A stretch of 64,000 nt of DNA from DAHUYF01 sp963789275 (GTDB lineage: Bacteria > Pseudomonadota > Alphaproteobacteria > ATCC43930 > CGMCC-115725). This document shows, piece after piece, positions 1-10,571 of the stretch (position 1 is its first letter; every line of letters starts with the position of its first letter). The notes under the pieces are model-generated. The model saw only the letters and a list, made by a program, of their open reading frames with translations, was not told the DNA's origin and ran no database searches. Where the stretch lies: contig CAWBKF010000004.1 in the NCBI GenBank assembly GCA_963789275.1, positions 558,001 through 622,000 on the forward strand, in the 5' to 3' direction. The position numbers were made by a program, and so were the translations under genes.

Positions 1-840
1 CAACAGCACCGCCAGGCATTTGACGGCGAAGGCCAGGATCAGCGCGCGGCCGAGCCCGATCGCGTCGCCGATGCGCCCGGCCAGCGCTGGGCCGATCGCC
101 GCGCCGACGCCGAGCAGCAGCCATTGCGCCGCCCCGGCCGCGGTGCCGAGGCCGAGCGTGCGCGCGATGTAATCGACCCAGAAAAGATTGTGCGGGACGA
201 AGCCCACGCCATCCATGCCGAAAGCCAGCGCCACCCAGCCGGCGGCGCGGCCGAGCCTGGGGCGGGCGGTGAGCGCCGAGGCGAGCACGGCGCGGCCGCG
301 CCAGCGCCGCCAGGTCGCAAGCGTGGTGAGTAGCGCGCCCAGCGCCAACGCCGCCCAGACGCCGGACAGGCTCCAGCTCGCCAGCGGCGGCACCAGCAGG
401 CTGGACAAAGCGATGCCGGCGCCGACGCCGGCATAAATGACGCCGCCATGCCGCCCGCGCTCGCCCGCCGGCACCTCGGCCAGCAGGAAGCTCGGCGCCA
501 GGACCATCAGGGCGGCGCCGGCGCCGCCGGCGAGGAACCGCCAAGGGAAATACCACCAGAAGCCGCCCGGCCAGATGCAGGCGGCGAGGCCGAGGATCGA
601 GAGCAGGAAACAGGCGCGGATGGCGCGGGCGAGGCCGAAAATCCCGGCCAAAGGGGCGGCGCCTGCAGCGCCGGCCAGATATCCCGCCAGATTGGCAGCG
701 CCGAGATAGGCGGCCCCGGTCTCGCTGACCACCCCGGCGCCGATCATGAATGGAATGAGGGGGGTATAGGCGAAGCGGCAGAGGCCGACTCCGTCCAAGG
801 TCGCGAGCAGGCCGGGCCAGGATTGGCGCCACCATCGCAT
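1..840 (-). CDS. YbfB/YjiJ-family MFS transporter, 3' end cut by window edge
   Basis: Inner-membrane carrier of the major facilitator superfamily, YbfB/YjiJ branch (MFS_4); substrate unknown. The frame is open from an ATG at 840 to the window edge (280 codons, no stop), so the C-terminus lies outside. The N-terminus shows the family signature GLCRFAYTPLIPFM around residues 19-32, where related proteins have GxGRFAYTPLLPLM, followed by at least seven hydrophobic segments and basic inter-helix loops (WRRWRGR near residue 177). The gene is divergent from mnmG, with a parS site in the shared 180-bp gap. It occupies the place where mnmE stands in many relatives. Family assignment is fairly sure; the direction and nature of transport are not known. 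Confidence 0.8.
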   Translation of the reverse strand, partial: MRWWRQSWPGLLATLDGVGLCRFAYTPLIPFMIGAGVVSETGAAYLGAANLAGYLAGAAGAAPLAGIFGLARAIRACFLLSILGLAACIWPGGFWWYFPWRFLAGGAGAALMVLAPSFLLAEVPAGERGRHGGVIYAGVGAGIALSSLLVPPLASWSLSGVWAALALGALLTTLATWRRWRGRAVLASALTARPRLGRAAGWVALAFGMDGVGFVPHNLFWVDYIARTLGLGTAAGAAQWLLLGVGAAIGPALAGRIGDAIGLGRALILAFAVKCLAVLL

Positions 841-934
841 CGGCGTCTCCACAGGAGTTAACGCTCTTGCGCCGGGCGGGCGGCAATGTCAATAGCTAGA
901 GGCGCGCGGCCGCCATCCCCAAGATGCAGGGTAA

Positions 935-950
935 TGTTTCACGTGAAACA
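935..950. promoter_or_regulatory. parS: parS site 1, ParB-binding centromere-like palindrome
   Basis: The 16-base perfect palindrome TGTTTCACGTGAAACA equals the classical chromosomal parS consensus. It sits 70 bases upstream of mnmG and about 3.4 kb from parB, the usual distance in alphaproteobacteria. It is expected to nucleate ParB-CTP spreading and so mark the origin region for segregation. Confidence 0.93.
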
Positions 951-1020
951 TTCACAGGGGTTGGGATAAGTCGACCGCTTCAGCTTGCAGGCGCGGCGCC
1001 GGACACCTATAAAATGCGCC

Positions 1021-2883
<1,863 letters not shown>

Positions 2884-2886
2884 GTC

Positions 2887-3549
2887 GTGGCCGGGCCCAG
2901 CCGCGCGCCCCTGGGGATGGCGGGGTTCGCCAAGCTGACCGGCGTTTCACGTGAAACACTAGACCGGCTTGCCAAGTATGTAGAATTGCTTAACTCCTGG
3001 ACGCGCCGCATTAACCTTGTCGGACGCGACACGCTGGGCGATGTCTGGCGCCGCCATATTCTCAATTCCGCCCAGCTCTTTCCCTTGATCCCGCGCGAGG
3101 CCCGTCGGCTGGTAGATCTCGGCAGCGGCGCGGGGCTGCCGGGCCTGGTCCTCTCCATCATGGGAGTGCCCGAGGTCCATCTCATCGAGTCCGATGGCCG
3201 CAAGGCGGTCTTTCTGCGCGAGGCGGTGCGCGTCACTGGGGCGCCGGCGATCATCCATGCCCAGCGAATCGACCGCGTCCCGGTGTTTGCCGCCGATGTC
3301 GTCACCGCGCGGGCGCTGGCGCCGCTATCGGAGCTCCTGGCGATTTCCGAGCGGTTCCTTGGTCCACAGACCGTGTGTCTTTTCCCCAAAGGGCGTATGG
3401 TTGAGGAAGAATTGACGGAAGCGGCCAAAGCATGGCATATCCGGCTTGACCGCCAGCCCAGCCTGACGGACCCGTCCGGCTGCATCTTGCGTCTGGAGGC
3501 AATTGCCCGTGACCCTAGCGCCGGCACAACTCGACACCCTCATCCCTGA
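2887..3549 (+). CDS. rsmG: 16S rRNA (guanine(527)-N(7))-methyltransferase RsmG
   Basis: Methylates N7 of G527 in 16S rRNA using S-adenosylmethionine; also called GidB. The product is 220 residues with the GTG start at 2887, close to family length. The SAM-binding loop VDLGSGAGLPGLVL is at residues 76-89 and the N-terminal KYVELLNSWTRRINLVG motif at residues 35-51. An ATG further in (MAGFAKL, near 2917) is an alternative start. Codons 19-25 (GVSRETL) are written by the second parS site, the well-known dual use of this segment in alphaproteobacteria. The 3' end overlaps parA by about 40 bases, indicating translational coupling. Confidence 0.95.
   Translation: MAGPSRAPLGMAGFAKLTGVSRETLDRLAKYVELLNSWTRRINLVGRDTLGDVWRRHILNSAQLFPLIPREARRLVDLGSGAGLPGLVLSIMGVPEVHLIESDGRKAVFLREAVRVTGAPAIIHAQRIDRVPVFAADVVTARALAPLSELLAISERFLGPQTVCLFPKGRMVEEELTEAAKAWHIRLDRQPSLTDPSGCILRLEAIARDPSAGTTRHPHP
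2943..2958. promoter_or_regulatory. parS: parS site 2, inside the rsmG coding region
   Basis: CGTTTCACGTGAAACA differs from the perfect parS palindrome only at its first base. It lies within rsmG codons for the VSRET segment, 2.0 kb from parS site 1 and 1.4 kb upstream of parB. Sharing of a protein-coding segment and a ParB site at this place is typical of alphaproteobacterial chromosomes. Confidence 0.9.
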
Positions 3550-4348
3550 ACAAGGGCCTTCGCCAACGCCGCGCGTCATCGCCATCGCTAACCAGAAAGG
3601 TGGGGTGGGCAAGACTACCACCGCGATCAACCTGGCGACCGCGCTTGCCGCGGCGGACAAAAGGGTGTTGCTGCTCGATCTCGACCCGCAGGGCAATGCC
3701 AGCACCGGCCTCGGCATCCCGCGCCATTCACGCTCGATCACCTCCTACCAGGTGCTGATCGGCGAGCAGCCGATCGGTTCCGCGATCGTAACGACCAAGG
3801 TCCCGCACTTATCGGTTGTGCCGGCCTCGGTCGACCTCTCCGGCGCCGAGATCGAGCTGGTGAGCGCCGACCAGCGCGAATACCGGCTGCGCCAGGCGCT
3901 GGCCGATGCTGTGCTGCCCTATGATTATGTGCTGATCGACTGCCCGCCCTCGCTGGGCCTGCTGACGCTGAACGCCCTCGTCGCGGCACAAGCCGTGCTG
4001 GTGCCGCTTCAATGCGAATTCTACGCGCTGGAGGGGTTGAGCCATCTCGTCCGTACCATCGAGCGAGTCAAACGGAACCTGAACCCGGCCCTGGAGATAC
4101 AAGGGGTGGTATTGACCATGTTCGACAAACGCAATAACTTGAGTGATCTGGTTGCGGCCGACGTGCGCGGCCACTTCGGCGACAAGGTTTACGACACTGT
4201 CATCCCGCGCAATGTCCGCGTCTCCGAGGCGCCGTCCCATGGCAAACCGGTGCTGCTTTATGATTTCCGCTGTCCGGGCTCGCAGGCCTATGTCCATCTC
4301 GCCGGCGAGGTCCTGCGGCGTGAGCGGATCCGGCTCAGCGTGGCATGA
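3509..4348 (+). CDS. parA: Chromosome-partitioning ATPase ParA
   Basis: Walker-type ATPase that forms nucleoid-bound gradients and pulls the ParB-parS complex during chromosome segregation. The deviant Walker A motif KGGVGKTTT lies about 30 residues from the start; DLDPQGNASTGLG (Walker A') and the Walker B-like VLIDCPPSLG follow, all typical. The GTG at 3509 is preferred over a TTG at 3503 because GGAGG at 3495-3499 is nine bases upstream of it but only three from the TTG. The product is about 279 residues. The stop overlaps the parB start by four bases (ATGA), so the pair is translationally coupled. Confidence 0.96.
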   Translation: MTLAPAQLDTLIPEQGPSPTPRVIAIANQKGGVGKTTTAINLATALAAADKRVLLLDLDPQGNASTGLGIPRHSRSITSYQVLIGEQPIGSAIVTTKVPHLSVVPASVDLSGAEIELVSADQREYRLRQALADAVLPYDYVLIDCPPSLGLLTLNALVAAQAVLVPLQCEFYALEGLSHLVRTIERVKRNLNPALEIQGVVLTMFDKRNNLSDLVAADVRGHFGDKVYDTVIPRNVRVSEAPSHGKPVLLYDFRCPGSQAYVHLAGEVLRRERIRLSVA

Positions 4349-5244
4349 GCGAGGACCCGCGCCGGCGCGGACTCGGCCGCGGGCTTAGCGCGTTGCTGGG
4401 CGAAGAGGCCGGGGAGGGGCCGGTGAGCGACGCGCCGCGCAACCCGCGCAGCGTGCCGGTGGAGCTGCTGCATCCCGGACGCTATCAGCCGCGACGCCAT
4501 TTCGACGCCGAGAGCCAGCAGGCGCTGGTCGAGTCGATTCGCGCCCAGGGCATCCTGCAGCCGCTGCTGGTGCGCCGGCATCCCGAACAGGAAGGGCACT
4601 ACGAGATCGTCGCCGGCGAGCGCCGCTGGCGCGCGGCACAGGCGGCGCAGCTGCATGAGGTGCCGGTGCTGCTGCGCGAGCTCGCCGATCGCGAGGCGCT
4701 CGAGATCGCGCTGGTGGAGAATGTCCAGCGCCAGGACCTGAACCCGCTGGAGGAAGCCGACGGCTATCGCCGCCTGCTCGACGAGTTCCACCACACGCAA
4801 GAGGATCTCGCCCGCGCCGTCGGCAAGAGCCGCAGCCACATCGCCAATCTGCTGCGGCTGCTGGCGCTGCCCGAGGAGGTGCGCGATCTCATGCGCGACG
4901 GCCAGCTCACCGCCGGCCATGCGCGGGCGCTGATCGGGCTGGAGAACGCCGCAGCGCTCGCGCACCAGGTCGTCAAAGCCGGCCTGAGCGTGCGCCAGGT
5001 CGAGCGGCTCGCGCAGGCGCAGCACAAGGACAAGGAGCGGTCCGACGGACCCGCCAGCCTGGCCGGACCGCGCGACGCCGACATGGCCGTGCTCGAGCGC
5101 GAATTGACGCAGCTGCTGGGACTCAAGGTGCAGATCATGTTCAGCGGCCAGGGCGGCATGCTGAGCATCCATTACCGCACGCTGGAGCAGCTCGACGACG
5201 TGCTGCGCCGCCTCAACAACCTGCCGCCGCTGGCGCGCGCCTGA
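4345..5244 (+). CDS. parB: Chromosome-partitioning protein ParB
   Basis: CTPase clamp that loads at parS and spreads along DNA, linking the origin region to ParA. The 299-residue protein has the N-terminal ParA-contact segment RGLGRGLSALLGE (residues 8-20), the CTP-binding GERRWRAA box near residue 92, ALVENVQRQDLNPLEEA next to it, and a helix-turn-helix with GKSRSHIANLLRLLALP that reads parS. The C-terminal dimer domain is complete. Last gene of the mnmG-rsmG-parA-parB run; two parS sites lie upstream within this cluster. The following minus-strand gene ends only 28 bases away. Confidence 0.96.
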   Translation: MSEDPRRRGLGRGLSALLGEEAGEGPVSDAPRNPRSVPVELLHPGRYQPRRHFDAESQQALVESIRAQGILQPLLVRRHPEQEGHYEIVAGERRWRAAQAAQLHEVPVLLRELADREALEIALVENVQRQDLNPLEEADGYRRLLDEFHHTQEDLARAVGKSRSHIANLLRLLALPEEVRDLMRDGQLTAGHARALIGLENAAALAHQVVKAGLSVRQVERLAQAQHKDKERSDGPASLAGPRDADMAVLERELTQLLGLKVQIMFSGQGGMLSIHYRTLEQLDDVLRRLNNLPPLARA

Positions 5245-5272
5245 AACGCCGCGAGCGTTCCCAGATAGGCTC

Positions 5273-5626
5273 TTAGGCGACGCGAGCCGCCAGTCGCTTG
5301 GGCGCGGTCAGGCCGTAACTCCGTTTCACGACCACTGCCACCTCGCGCCAGCTGACGCGGCGATCGAGCCACATGCCGATCCAGCCCTTGTGCCCGACAT
5401 AAGGCGGCACGAAGAAGCGCCGGGGATCGGCCTCGACGAGATGCGTCTGACTGCCCGGCGGCGCCTTGCACCACAGCGCCGGCCGGCCATCGCCATCATC
5501 GGCGATGTGCATGGCGAAGATCTTGTCGCGCACGCGGAAGGTCTTCTCCTCCCAGGTCTCGCGCTCCTCCGCTTCGGGCAGAGCGAGACAGATGCGGCGC
5601 AGCGGCGCGAGACCCGGACGTGCCAT
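5273..5626 (-). CDS. MmcQ/YjbR-family protein
   Basis: Small cytoplasmic protein of the MmcQ/YjbR fold (PF04237), 117 residues. The family folds like a double-wing DNA-binding domain, but its function is not established. Typical features are the N-terminal LRRICLALPEAEE, the central WCKAPP and the YVGHKGWIGMWLD segment near the C-terminus. It follows holA in the same direction after a 10-base gap and is convergent with parB. It may simply share the holA transcript. Nothing in the sequence suggests a specific partner. Confidence 0.85.
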   Translation of the reverse strand: MARPGLAPLRRICLALPEAEERETWEEKTFRVRDKIFAMHIADDGDGRPALWCKAPPGSQTHLVEADPRRFFVPPYVGHKGWIGMWLDRRVSWREVAVVVKRSYGLTAPKRLAARVA

Positions 5627-5636
5627 CGCGCCGCCG

Positions 5637-6665
5637 CTACCGCCGCGCCGCGGCGCCGCGCGCGATGCGCAGCAGCGCGTCGCGGCACACCGCTTCCGCC
5701 GGCAGCGCGGTGCGCTTGGCGTTGAGCTCGGCCTGCAGCAGCAGCTCCAGCGCCTGGCGCGCGCGCCGCTCGGGCCACAGCCGCAGCTGGCGGCGGAAGC
5801 GATCCTGCAGCTTGAAGAACAGCGGCGGGCGCAGGCTCCTCAGCGTCTCTTCCTCGCTCATGCCGGTGGCGAGCCGCGCCTGGGCGAGATGGAGGCGCTG
5901 GAAATGCCGCATCAGCGCGCGCAGCACCGAGACCGGCATCTCGCCTTCCTGGAACGCCCGCTCCAGCGCGCGCTCCAGCGCCGTCGCATCGCCGTCGGCG
6001 GCGGCGAAGACGACGTCCTCGACGCTGAGCTGCGCGCTGTCGCCGACCGCGTCGCTCGCCTCCGCGAGTCCGACCTTGCCCTTGTCGCCGACGAACAGCG
6101 CCAGCTTCTCCAGCTCGCGCCGGCTCAGCATGCGATCGCCGCCGAGATGCTCGGCGAGATAGGCGAGCGCCTCGCCGGAGACGGCGATGCCGCGTGCGCC
6201 CAGCACCTCGCGCGCGAGCTCCTCGAGCGCGCGGCGGTCGTCGCTGTAGCACGCGATGGCAGCGGCGATGCCGGCGCTCTCGAAAGCGCGGCGCAGGCTC
6301 GAGCGCGGCGCGAGCTCGCCCGCCTCGACCACGGTCACGCTGTCGCCGGGCGGCGGTGCCGCGAGAAAGCGCTCGAACTGCGCGCCGACCCCGTCGCCCG
6401 CATCGCGCACGCGCAGCAGGCGCCGTCCGCCGGTGAGCGACTGGGCCGCCGCTTCGTCGCCGAGCCGCGCCGGATCGGCGGCGAGTGCCGCGGCGGTGAG
6501 GTCGGTGACGCGGAAGGGATCCCTGAGGTCGCCGGCGACCGCGAGCGCCAGCCGGTCGGCGCGTTCACGCACCAAGCCGGCATCGGCGCCGTAGAACAGC
6601 GCGGCGCGGATCACCGCGTCGGGCTTGGCGAGGAAGGCGGCGAGGCGGGCCGGCGGCAGCTTCAC
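5637..6665 (-). CDS. holA: DNA polymerase III subunit delta
   Basis: Delta subunit of the clamp loader, which opens the beta clamp; 342 residues, the normal length. The early motif LFYGADAGLVRERADRLA (residues 23-40) is the degenerate AAA+ P-loop region of delta, which does not hydrolyse ATP. The start is a GTG at 6665, six bases after the lptE stop, so it is coupled to lptE; this lptE-holA order is standard in alphaproteobacteria, usually with leuS upstream as here. Confidence 0.92.
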   Translation of the reverse strand: MKLPPARLAAFLAKPDAVIRAALFYGADAGLVRERADRLALAVAGDLRDPFRVTDLTAAALAADPARLGDEAAAQSLTGGRRLLRVRDAGDGVGAQFERFLAAPPPGDSVTVVEAGELAPRSSLRRAFESAGIAAAIACYSDDRRALEELAREVLGARGIAVSGEALAYLAEHLGGDRMLSRRELEKLALFVGDKGKVGLAEASDAVGDSAQLSVEDVVFAAADGDATALERALERAFQEGEMPVSVLRALMRHFQRLHLAQARLATGMSEEETLRSLRPPLFFKLQDRFRRQLRLWPERRARQALELLLQAELNAKRTALPAEAVCRDALLRIARGAAARR

Positions 6666-6671
6666 GCGGGC

Positions 6672-7197
6672 TCAGTCCGTGGATTTCTGCGTCAGCTTCG
6701 GCTGGTCGTGCACGAACAGGGTAAGCCGCGTGCGGATCTCGGCAGTGAGGTCGCGCACGGCGCGGGTGCGCGCATCGTCCTCGGCGACTTGCGCCGCGTA
6801 GGCATCCTCGAGAATGTTGAAGTCGGCGATCGACTGCGCGCGCGACGTGTAGATCGGCTTGTTGCTCGCGACATCGACGAGCCGCAGCGTGACATAGGCG
6901 GTGATGCGGCCGCGCGTCGAGGTGGCGTCGCGCTGAATGCCGAGATCGGTGCGCGACGGCGGTCAGCGCGACGAACAGCTTGTAGCGCTGCGTGACCGCG
7001 AGCCCTTCCGGGTTGAGCGCTTCGCGCAGCGACAGCTCGAGCTGCTGTCCCATGCGGTCGATGATCGGCGCGACGCTGATCGCCGCGAGCTCGGGCTCGT
7101 CGACCACTTGCTCTTCCCTGCCATACATCGGGTGGAAGCCGCAGGCCGCGAGCGGCAGCAGCAGCAGCCCCGCGAGATCGCGCCTAGACCACGACAT
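6672..7197 (-). CDS. lptE: LPS-assembly lipoprotein LptE, with one frame break
   Basis: Outer-membrane lipoprotein that plugs the LptD barrel and helps insert lipopolysaccharide. The N-terminus MSWSRRDLAGLLLLPLAAC is a lipoprotein signal with lipobox LAAC, followed by GFHPMYG, which is diagnostic of alphaproteobacterial LptE. The reading frame breaks after KLFVALTAV near position 6958. Removing one base there gives a continuous 174-residue protein (segment RTDLGIQRDATSTRGRITAY onward) ending at the TGA at 6672. The start overlaps leuS by 14 bases. LptE is normally required in organisms that make LPS, so the break is more likely a sequence error than a dead gene. Confidence 0.85.
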
Positions 7198-9742
7198 TGA
7201 TGATCCGGTTGGGCACGAGGATGATCTTGCGCGGCGCCTTGCCCTCCATGGCGCGCTGGACCGTGGGCTGTGCCAGCGCCGCCGCCTCGGCTTCCGCCTG
7301 GCCGCTGTCGCGCCGCAGTTCGATGGTGGCGCGCAGCCTGCCGTTGACCTGCACCGCCACGGTCGCGGTCTCCTCGACGACGAGCGCGGGATCGGCCGCC
7401 GGCCAGGCCTCGTCGGCGAGCAGGCGCGCATGACCCAGCGCCCGCCACAGCTCCTCGGCGAGATGCGGCATCATCGGTCCGATCAGCCGCACCGCCGTCT
7501 CGATGCCTTCGCGCATCACCGCGCCGGCGCCGGCCCCGTCCTGCATCTCCTCCAGCAGGTTGGTGAGCTCGCGGATGCGCGCCACCGCGCTGTTGAAGCG
7601 GAACTTGTCGATATGCTCGGTGACGGCGGCGATGGCGCGGTGGATGGCGCGCCGCGTCTTCTCGGCGCCGGGCGCCAGCGCCGGCGGCATCGGCACGCCG
7701 AGCGGCGCCAGCGCCACGGGCGGCTCCGTCGTCAGCCGGTGCAGCCGGTTGACATAGCGCCAGGCGCCCTCGATGCCGGCATCGGTCCATTCGAGGTCGC
7801 GCTCGGGCGGGCTGTCGGAGAGCAGATAGAGCCGCGCGGTGTCCGCGCCATAGCCTTCGACGATGGCCTCGAGGCCGACGACGTTCTTTTTCGACTTGCT
7901 CATCTTCTCCGTGCGCCCGGCGACCACCGGCCGGTCCTGCGCGTCGACCAGCGCGCCGGCGGCGCCGCGGTGGACTTCCTCGGGGAAGAGCCACTGGCCG
8001 TCCGGCGCGCGGTAGGTCTCGTGGCACACCATGCCTTGGGTGAAGAGTCCGGCGAACGGTTCCTTGACGTCGAGATAGCCGCAGTCGCGCAGCGCGCGGC
8101 TGAAGAAGCGGGAATAGAGCAGATGCAGCACCGCATGCTCGATGCCGCCGATATACTGGTCGACCGGCATCCAGTAATCGATGTCGCGGCGCTCGAACGC
8201 GGTGCCGGCGCGCGGCGAGCAGAAGCGGTCGAAATACCAGGAGCTCTCGAAGAAGGTGTCGAAGGTGTCGGTCTCACGCTCTGCCGCGCCGCCGCAGCCG
8301 GGGCAAGTGGTGTATTTCCAGCTCGGGTGACGGTCGAGCGGATTGCCGGGCTGGTCGAAGGTGACGTCCTCGGGCAGCCGCACCGGCAGATCGCGTTCCG
8401 GCACCGGCACGATGCCGCAGCGCGCGCAATGGATTACCGGAATGGGGCAGCCCCAATAGCGCTGGCGCGACACGCCCCAATCGCGCAGGCGATAGGCAAT
8501 GGTGCCGTGCCCGGCGCCCAGCGCCACAAGCTGCTCGGTGACCGCGCGCTTGGCCTCGGGCACAGCGAGCCCGTCGAGGAATCCCGAATTGAAGATCGTG
8601 CCATCCCCGGTATAGGCCTCGGCGCCGACGGCGAAGCTGGCGGGATCGGCGCCGGCCGGCAGCACCACGGGCTTCACCGGCAGGCGGTACTTGCGCGCGA
8701 AATCGAGATCGCGCTGGTCATGCGCGGGACAGCCGAAGATGGCGCCGGTGCCGTATTCCATCAGCACGAAATTCGCGACATAGAGCGGCAGCTCCCAGCC
8801 TTCGACGAGTGGGTGGCGCACCGTGACGCCGGTGTCGAAGCCTTTCTTCTCCGCCGTCTCCAGCACCGCCTCGGAGGTGCCCATGCGGTTGCACTCGGCG
8901 ATGAATTCGCCGAGCGCCGGATTGTCGCGCGCCAGCTCGGCCGCGAGCGGATGGTTGGGCGAGAGCGCGCAGAAGGCGGCGCCATAGAGCGTGTCCGGGC
9001 GTGTGGTGAACACTTCGAGCCGCTCGTCGCGGCCGCCGAGGGCGAAGAAGACGCGCGCGCCCTCCGAGCGGCCGATCCAATTCTCCTGCATCAGCCGCAC
9101 GCGCTCGGGCCAGCGCTCGAGCGTCTTCAGCCCGTCGAGGAGATCGTCGGCATAGCGCGTGATGCGCAGGAACCATTGCGCCAGCAGCCGCTTCTCGACC
9201 AGCGCTCCGGAGCGCCAGCCGCGGCCGTCGATCACCTGCTCGTTGGCCAGCACGGTGTGCTCCACCGGATCCCAATTGACCCAGGATTCCCGGCGATAGG
9301 CGAGATCGGCGGCGAGGAAGTCGAGGAACATCTTCTGCTCATGCCGGTAATAGTCGGGATGGCAGGTGGCGATCTCGCGCGACCAGTCATAGGACAGCCC
9401 CATGCGCTGCAGCTGCTCGCGCATCGCGGCGATATTGGCGTAGGTCCAGGCGGCGGGATGCACCTTGCTCGCAATCGCCGCATTCTCCGCCGGCAGGCCG
9501 AAAGCGTCCCAGCCCATGGGGTGCAGCACATTGAAGCCTTGCGCGCGCTTATAGCGCGCCACCATGTCGCCCATGGTGTAGTTGCGGACATGGCCGACAT
9601 GCAGCTTGCCGGAGGGATAGGGAAACATCTCCAGCACATAATATTTGGGCCGGGTCGGATCGGTCTCGACCGCGAAGGTGCGGCGCTCGCGCCAGACCTG
9701 CTGCCAATGCGTCTCGGCTTCTTTGAAATTATAACGCGCCAT
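7184..9742 (-). CDS. leuS: Leucyl-tRNA synthetase
   Basis: Class I aminoacyl-tRNA synthetase charging tRNA-Leu. The 852-residue product is intact. The HIGH-type motif appears as PYPSGKLHVGHVRNY near residue 41, the KMSKS motif as EKMSKSKKNVV near residue 613, and a CP1 editing domain with VFTTRPDTLYGAAF lies between them. A zinc-knuckle-like CARCG and CPGCGG pair is also present. First enzyme of the leuS-lptE-holA run; the start is an ATG at 9742, 50 bases after the DUF3576 lipoprotein gene. No frame break is seen over 2.5 kb. Confidence 0.97.
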   Translation of the reverse strand: MARYNFKEAETHWQQVWRERRTFAVETDPTRPKYYVLEMFPYPSGKLHVGHVRNYTMGDMVARYKRAQGFNVLHPMGWDAFGLPAENAAIASKVHPAAWTYANIAAMREQLQRMGLSYDWSREIATCHPDYYRHEQKMFLDFLAADLAYRRESWVNWDPVEHTVLANEQVIDGRGWRSGALVEKRLLAQWFLRITRYADDLLDGLKTLERWPERVRLMQENWIGRSEGARVFFALGGRDERLEVFTTRPDTLYGAAFCALSPNHPLAAELARDNPALGEFIAECNRMGTSEAVLETAEKKGFDTGVTVRHPLVEGWELPLYVANFVLMEYGTGAIFGCPAHDQRDLDFARKYRLPVKPVVLPAGADPASFAVGAEAYTGDGTIFNSGFLDGLAVPEAKRAVTEQLVALGAGHGTIAYRLRDWGVSRQRYWGCPIPVIHCARCGIVPVPERDLPVRLPEDVTFDQPGNPLDRHPSWKYTTCPGCGGAAERETDTFDTFFESSWYFDRFCSPRAGTAFERRDIDYWMPVDQYIGGIEHAVLHLLYSRFFSRALRDCGYLDVKEPFAGLFTQGMVCHETYRAPDGQWLFPEEVHRGAAGALVDAQDRPVVAGRTEKMSKSKKNVVGLEAIVEGYGADTARLYLLSDSPPERDLEWTDAGIEGAWRYVNRLHRLTTEPPVALAPLGVPMPPALAPGAEKTRRAIHRAIAAVTEHIDKFRFNSAVARIRELTNLLEEMQDGAGAGAVMREGIETAVRLIGPMMPHLAEELWRALGHARLLADEAWPAADPALVVEETATVAVQVNGRLRATIELRRDSGQAEAEAAALAQPTVQRAMEGKAPRKIILVPNRIINVVV

Positions 9743-9792
9743 CGCGCCGCATCCGCCTTCCTGCGGTCAACCCTGTATTGCTGCGCTGGCGG

Positions 9793-10392
9793 CTACTTCG
9801 TCGATGCCGTGCTCAGCCGCATCTGGCGCGCGCGCGTCAAGATGGCGTCTTCGATGTCGGAGCCGGTCTTCTGATCGACCGGCGCATCCGTCCATTGTCC
9901 ACCGGTATCGCGCTTCTGGCGGAAGACGGTGCAGCGCACGCCATCGGCGCGCAGCTCGCGGCCGAGAATGAAGACGTTGACCTTGAAGCGCTCGTTCGGC
10001 GTCTGCGCCGGTGCGTACCAGTCGGTGATGATGACACCGCCGAAGGGATCGGCCGAGGCCAGCGGCATGAACGAGACGGTGTCGAGCGTCGCGCGCCACA
10101 GAAAGGAATTGACGCCGACCCCGGGCGGGCCGCCATTGCCGTTGCCGCCATTGTCCTTCTTGTCGCCGAAGCCGAACAGGCTCTTCATCACCGAGAAGCC
10201 GCTCTCCGTGCCCTCCTGGGTCTTCGGGTTGTAGCCGGTATAGGGGTTGTATTGCGGGTCGGTATGATAGGGATCCTGCGCCCGCTGCACCGAGTCGGTA
10301 TCGGTGTCGGTCTGCGCCGGGCCGCCGAACCAGCTGCAGCCCGCAAGCAGGCTCGTCAGCACGAGCGCCGGCGCGATCCATCTGGTGGACAT
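9793..10392 (-). CDS. DUF3576-family lipoprotein
   Basis: Predicted envelope lipoprotein of 199 residues and unknown function. The N-terminus MSTRWIAPALVLTSLLAGC carries a clear lipobox (LAGC). A low-complexity tyrosine, asparagine and glycine-rich stretch follows, and then the conserved part: WRATLDTVSFMPLASADPFG, ITDWYAP, NERFKVNVFILGRELRADG and DIEDAILTRARQMR. This is the DUF3576 family, which stands next to leuS in many Rhodospirillales. A strong Shine-Dalgarno sequence (GGAGGAG) precedes the ATG at 10392. The context with leuS-lptE suggests an envelope role, but that is inference. Confidence 0.88.
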   Translation of the reverse strand: MSTRWIAPALVLTSLLAGCSWFGGPAQTDTDTDSVQRAQDPYHTDPQYNPYTGYNPKTQEGTESGFSVMKSLFGFGDKKDNGGNGNGGPPGVGVNSFLWRATLDTVSFMPLASADPFGGVIITDWYAPAQTPNERFKVNVFILGRELRADGVRCTVFRQKRDTGGQWTDAPVDQKTGSDIEDAILTRARQMRLSTASTK

Positions 10393-10493
10393 CTATTCTC
10401 CTCCACTACCCCCGCCGGAGGCGGAGCCCCCGCGGACGGGCCGATCCTACACCTTCGCCCTGGAGAATCCAAATGCGCCGCCGCCGGCAGGCC

Positions 10494-10562
10494 GTTGTCA
10501 GTCATCAGTTCTCAGTTGTCAGTTGCGGGGCCCTGCTGATAACTGAAGAGTGACAACTGACG
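10494..10562. repeat. TCAG-type heptamer inverted repeat, copy A
   Basis: The left arm holds CAGTCATCAGTTCTCAGTTG; the right arm holds the complementary GCTGATAACTGAAGAGTGAC run ending in AACTGA. Together they can fold into an imperfect hairpin around a GC-rich centre. It fills most of the gap between the DUF3576 gene and yggS. Three related copies occur near 11.82, 24.18 and 31.36 kb. Confidence 0.75.
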
Positions 10563-10571
10563 CCCGGCTCC

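Noticed and set aside
5466..6995. 509-residue plus-strand ORF opposite holA and lptE
   Set aside because: Long open shadow frame caused by high GC; the minus-strand genes have family motifs and this one has none.
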